From Sva-07 sp963741755 (GTDB taxonomy: Bacteria; Actinomycetota; Acidimicrobiia; Acidimicrobiales; Ilumatobacteraceae), in contig CAVUJG010000018.1 in assembly GCA_963741755.1 (NCBI GenBank), positions 1 through 64,000 on the forward strand: DNA of 64,000 bases, read 5' to 3'. Below are positions 62,246-64,000 of the stretch, piece by piece. The stretch's first letter is position 1, and every line of letters starts with the position of its first letter. A program made the translations under genes and the position numbers. The notes under the pieces are model-generated. The model searched no databases. It was not told the DNA's origin and saw only the letters and a program-made list of their open reading frames with translations.

Positions 62246-62346
62246 CGATGAGCGAGACCGCCGTATACGGATGGTTCGCTCATCGCAGGGTCGGGCGGAC
62301 AGGTTTCGATGAGCCAAACCGCCGTATGCGGTCGGTTCGCTCATCG
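62246..62346. repeat. Paired 40-bp palindromic repeat (pair 3)
   Basis: Copies at 62246-62285 and 62307-62346, 61 bp apart, with ends CGATGAGC and GCTCATCG and cores CCGTATACGG and CCGTATGCGG. They lie between tRNA-Ser and the convergent small membrane gene. Confidence 0.85.
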
Positions 62347-62363
62347 CTGGGGTGGACTGGCCC

Positions 62364-62793
62364 TCAGATGAGGTCGCTGGGCGGGCCGGTCGGACCATCG
62401 CGGCGAGGCATCGGTTCCGCGTCGGGATCGGTCCGGCGCACCATCCACCAACCAGCGACGGCCACCAACAGGATGAACCCGACGATTGCGATCGCCGCAG
62501 TCGTCGTGTCGACATCGTCATCCGGGTCGCCAGCCGCGATCAACGTCTCCTCGGTCGATGTCGACGGAACGGAGTCGTCGGGCTCGGTCGTGTCCGGCGT
62601 CGTGACCGGTGCAGACGGCTCGGGAGTCCGTCGGGTCTGGAGCGAGTGGGTCCGGCGTCGTATCGGTCGTTTGATCGATCGTCGAATCGGGTGCCGCCGA
62701 CCAGACGTTGCGACTGGCTGCCACTTCGCTCGGCGCTGCGCACAACGCCATCACGGCGACGGCGAGCATCGACCACCTCGCTGCGCTACGCAT
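62364..62793 (-). pseudogene. Small secreted, C-terminally membrane-anchored protein, one frameshift
   Basis: The start MRSAARWSMLAVAVMALCAAPSEVAASR at 62793 is a signal peptide. A Thr/Pro/Asp-rich stalk (STIDQTTDTTPDPLAPDPTD) follows. Near 62620 the frame breaks at a CCC run; the other frame continues EPSAPVTTPDTTEPDDSVPSTSTEETL, then a membrane helix (TTTAAIAIVGFILLVAVAGWWMV) and a short basic tail to the stop at 62364. The reconstructed protein (~142 residues) is a type I membrane stalk of unknown role. It overlaps the SulP stop by eight bases. Confidence 0.7.
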
Positions 62794-64000
62794 GCCCGTC
62801 TCCGATCTCGGTGCGGTGCTCTTCGATCCACGTGTGGGCGTCGTCATGAGCGTTTCGTGTCGTTTCGCCAAGGAACGCGGAGCTTCGATACACGTTCCGG
62901 TCGCCGATCACCTCGGTCGCCCCCGTCACTCGGAGTTGACGGATCACGCGTTCGTTGTCGGTCACCAGCATCAACTTGCTGTCGACGCTTCGGAGGTCGG
63001 TGGCGTAGGTGGCCAGCACGTCCAGCAGCGTCGCACCGGCCTCGTCGGCTCCCCGGACCCGAAGGATCACCACCGAGTTCTTCGACGCCGGCGTGACGGT
63101 GGGCATCTGGTCGACCAGTGTCGAGGCGGTGGCGAAGAAGAGGGCGCCATACGGTTGCAGGACGATGACCTCGTTGGGTGGAACGGTCAGCGGCGGATCG
63201 ACTTCCTCGACGCGGCCGTCGTCGTGGAACACCAGACGCTTCGTGACCAACCGTGTCGACTGGCGGATGACGAAGAGGATCGCCGAGATGCCAACGCCGA
63301 CCAGCACGGCGTACTGCAGTGGGACCACCAGGGTGAGTCCGAACGTGATCGTCATCACCGTCAAGGGAATGGCACCGGTCTTGGCGACCGCCATGATCCG
63401 CTCCGGCTTGATCGTTGCGACGCCGATCACCATCAGCAGCGCGGCGAGCGATGGCATCGCCACCAGTTCGATCACGCCGCCGAACAGCAGGATGACGATC
63501 GCCATCACCCCTGCGGCATAGAACGCAGCGGCGCGTGTGCGAGCTCCTCCGGACGCCATGAGCGAGCTGCCCGACATCGACCCGCCGACGGGCATCCCCT
63601 GGAACAGACCGGCAACGACGTTGCCCGCGCCCTGCCCGACGAAGTCCTGCGACTCGTCCTGTGGTGAACCGTCCTCGTTCGGGAAGCCCGCCGAGACGCC
63701 AGCGCCCTGAACGAGGCCGACGAATGCCAGCGAAATGGCCGGAATGATCAGCACAGCGACGTCGCTGAGCACCGGCAGCGTCGGCAGTGGCAGCGACCGC
63801 GGCACCTCGGCGATGTCGCGAACCTGCACGATGTCGAAGTCGAAGAACCGGAGGAGTGCCCCGAGGGCGGAACCCAGGAACACGGCGACGACCAGTCCGA
63901 GTGGTCCGAGGCGGGTGCGTTGCAGCACCACGATGAGCACGATGGTCACCACGCCGACAATGAGGGTCGGGAGGTCGATCTTCCAGAAGTTGACGATGAG
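62786..64000 (-). CDS. SulP/SLC26 family anion transporter with STAS domain (5' end beyond window)
   Basis: At least 404 residues are visible; the N-terminus lies past 64000 because the frame stays open to the edge. Membrane segments include VLIIPAISLAFVGLVQGAGVSAGF, and the SulP signature region DFVGQGAGNVVAGLFQGMPVGGSMSGSSL is well kept. After the last helix a STAS domain follows (VIVLQPYGALFFATASTLVDQM, SVVILRVRGADEAGATLLDVLATYATDL, KLMLVTDNERVIRQLRVTGA). Substrates in the family include sulfate and bicarbonate; given dabAB in the same window, bicarbonate is possible but not shown. Confidence 0.9.
   Translation of the reverse strand, partial: LIVNFWKIDLPTLIVGVVTIVLIVVLQRTRLGPLGLVVAVFLGSALGALLRFFDFDIVQVRDIAEVPRSLPLPTLPVLSDVAVLIIPAISLAFVGLVQGAGVSAGFPNEDGSPQDESQDFVGQGAGNVVAGLFQGMPVGGSMSGSSLMASGGARTRAAAFYAAGVMAIVILLFGGVIELVAMPSLAALLMVIGVATIKPERIMAVAKTGAIPLTVMTITFGLTLVVPLQYAVLVGVGISAILFVIRQSTRLVTKRLVFHDDGRVEEVDPPLTVPPNEVIVLQPYGALFFATASTLVDQMPTVTPASKNSVVILRVRGADEAGATLLDVLATYATDLRSVDSKLMLVTDNERVIRQLRVTGATEVIGDRNVYRSSAFLGETTRNAHDDAHTWIEEHRTEIGDGHA

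Noticed and set aside
1..64000. CRISPR arrays, riboswitches and rRNA genes
   Set aside because: I looked for regularly spaced 25-40-bp direct repeats, cobalamin or other known aptamer cores, and rRNA motifs and saw none. The only regular repeats are the paired palindromes.

Overview
The window is 64 kb of high-GC chromosomal DNA. Third codon positions are strongly G/C-rich and several starts look leaderless. The gene set points to an actinobacterium: WhiB, CrgA, a deazaflavin-dependent reductase, an Rv2466c-like DsbA protein, and the order crgA / trpG / pknB-pbpA-rodA-pstP-fhaB-fhaA / tRNA-Leu known from mycobacteria. A rhodopsin, a DabAB inorganic-carbon system and many lipid-CoA enzymes would suit a marine Acidimicrobiia member such as an Ilumatobacter relative. 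That placement is inference, since no 16S gene is present.

Layout. 0-1.3 kb: scar of an integrated element, with a 3' fragment of tRNA-Ala, a decayed relaxase/helicase piece and short repeats. 1.4-8.6 kb: TetR plus flavin monooxygenase, a small Rho_N-type protein, a CHAD protein, a STAS protein and a penicillin-acylase-type lipoprotein. 8.6-16.6 kb: CoA ligase and enoyl-CoA hydratase, then a forward dabB-dabA-PII-like cluster followed by a bacterioferritin and a 2Fe-2S protein. 16.7-19.4 kb: reductase, PhyH dioxygenase, WhiB. 19.4-21.7 kb: a light-related cassette in which a proton-pumping rhodopsin faces a cobalamin-binding CarH-like regulator across a 116-bp region carrying three 10-bp-spaced repeats. 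21.7-31.97 kb: acyl-CoA dehydrogenase / MarR / thiolase, DUF4097 plus cyclase, nucleoside hydrolase, DsbA and VOC proteins, and a heterodimeric ABC exporter. 32-42.5 kb: regulators, a PQ-loop transporter, CspA, ArsR plus MMPL, rRNA/tRNA methyltransferase, VOC, thioesterase, ferredoxin reductase and aminotransferase. 42.5-51.9 kb: the conserved cell-division / Ser-Thr-phosphorylation locus. 51.9-58.6 kb: CoA transferase, aminotransferase and a three-gene pilin-like operon with a PA14-type end, all broken by indels. 58.6-64 kb: ABC exporter, TAP-like hydrolase lipoprotein, tRNA-Ser, a small membrane-anchored protein and a SulP transporter cut by the window edge.

How the parts work together. The strongest unusual unit is the rhodopsin with the CarH-like regulator. 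The regulator keeps all four residues known to handle adenosylcobalamin, plus the His that caps cobalt after light, at a constant -10 offset from Thermus CarH. The rhodopsin keeps the proton-pump triad and the glycine that opens a carotenoid-antenna window. The DAB cluster would supply bicarbonate, possibly under PII-like control. The pknB-fhaA block couples peptidoglycan synthesis (PbpA/RodA) to kinase/phosphatase signalling.

Two window-wide patterns also stand out. One is a 40-bp palindrome that occurs three times, always as a pair with an exact 61-bp period. The other is a sharp cluster of frame-breaking indels between about 50.9 and 58.6 kb, more likely poor consensus sequence than mass gene decay.
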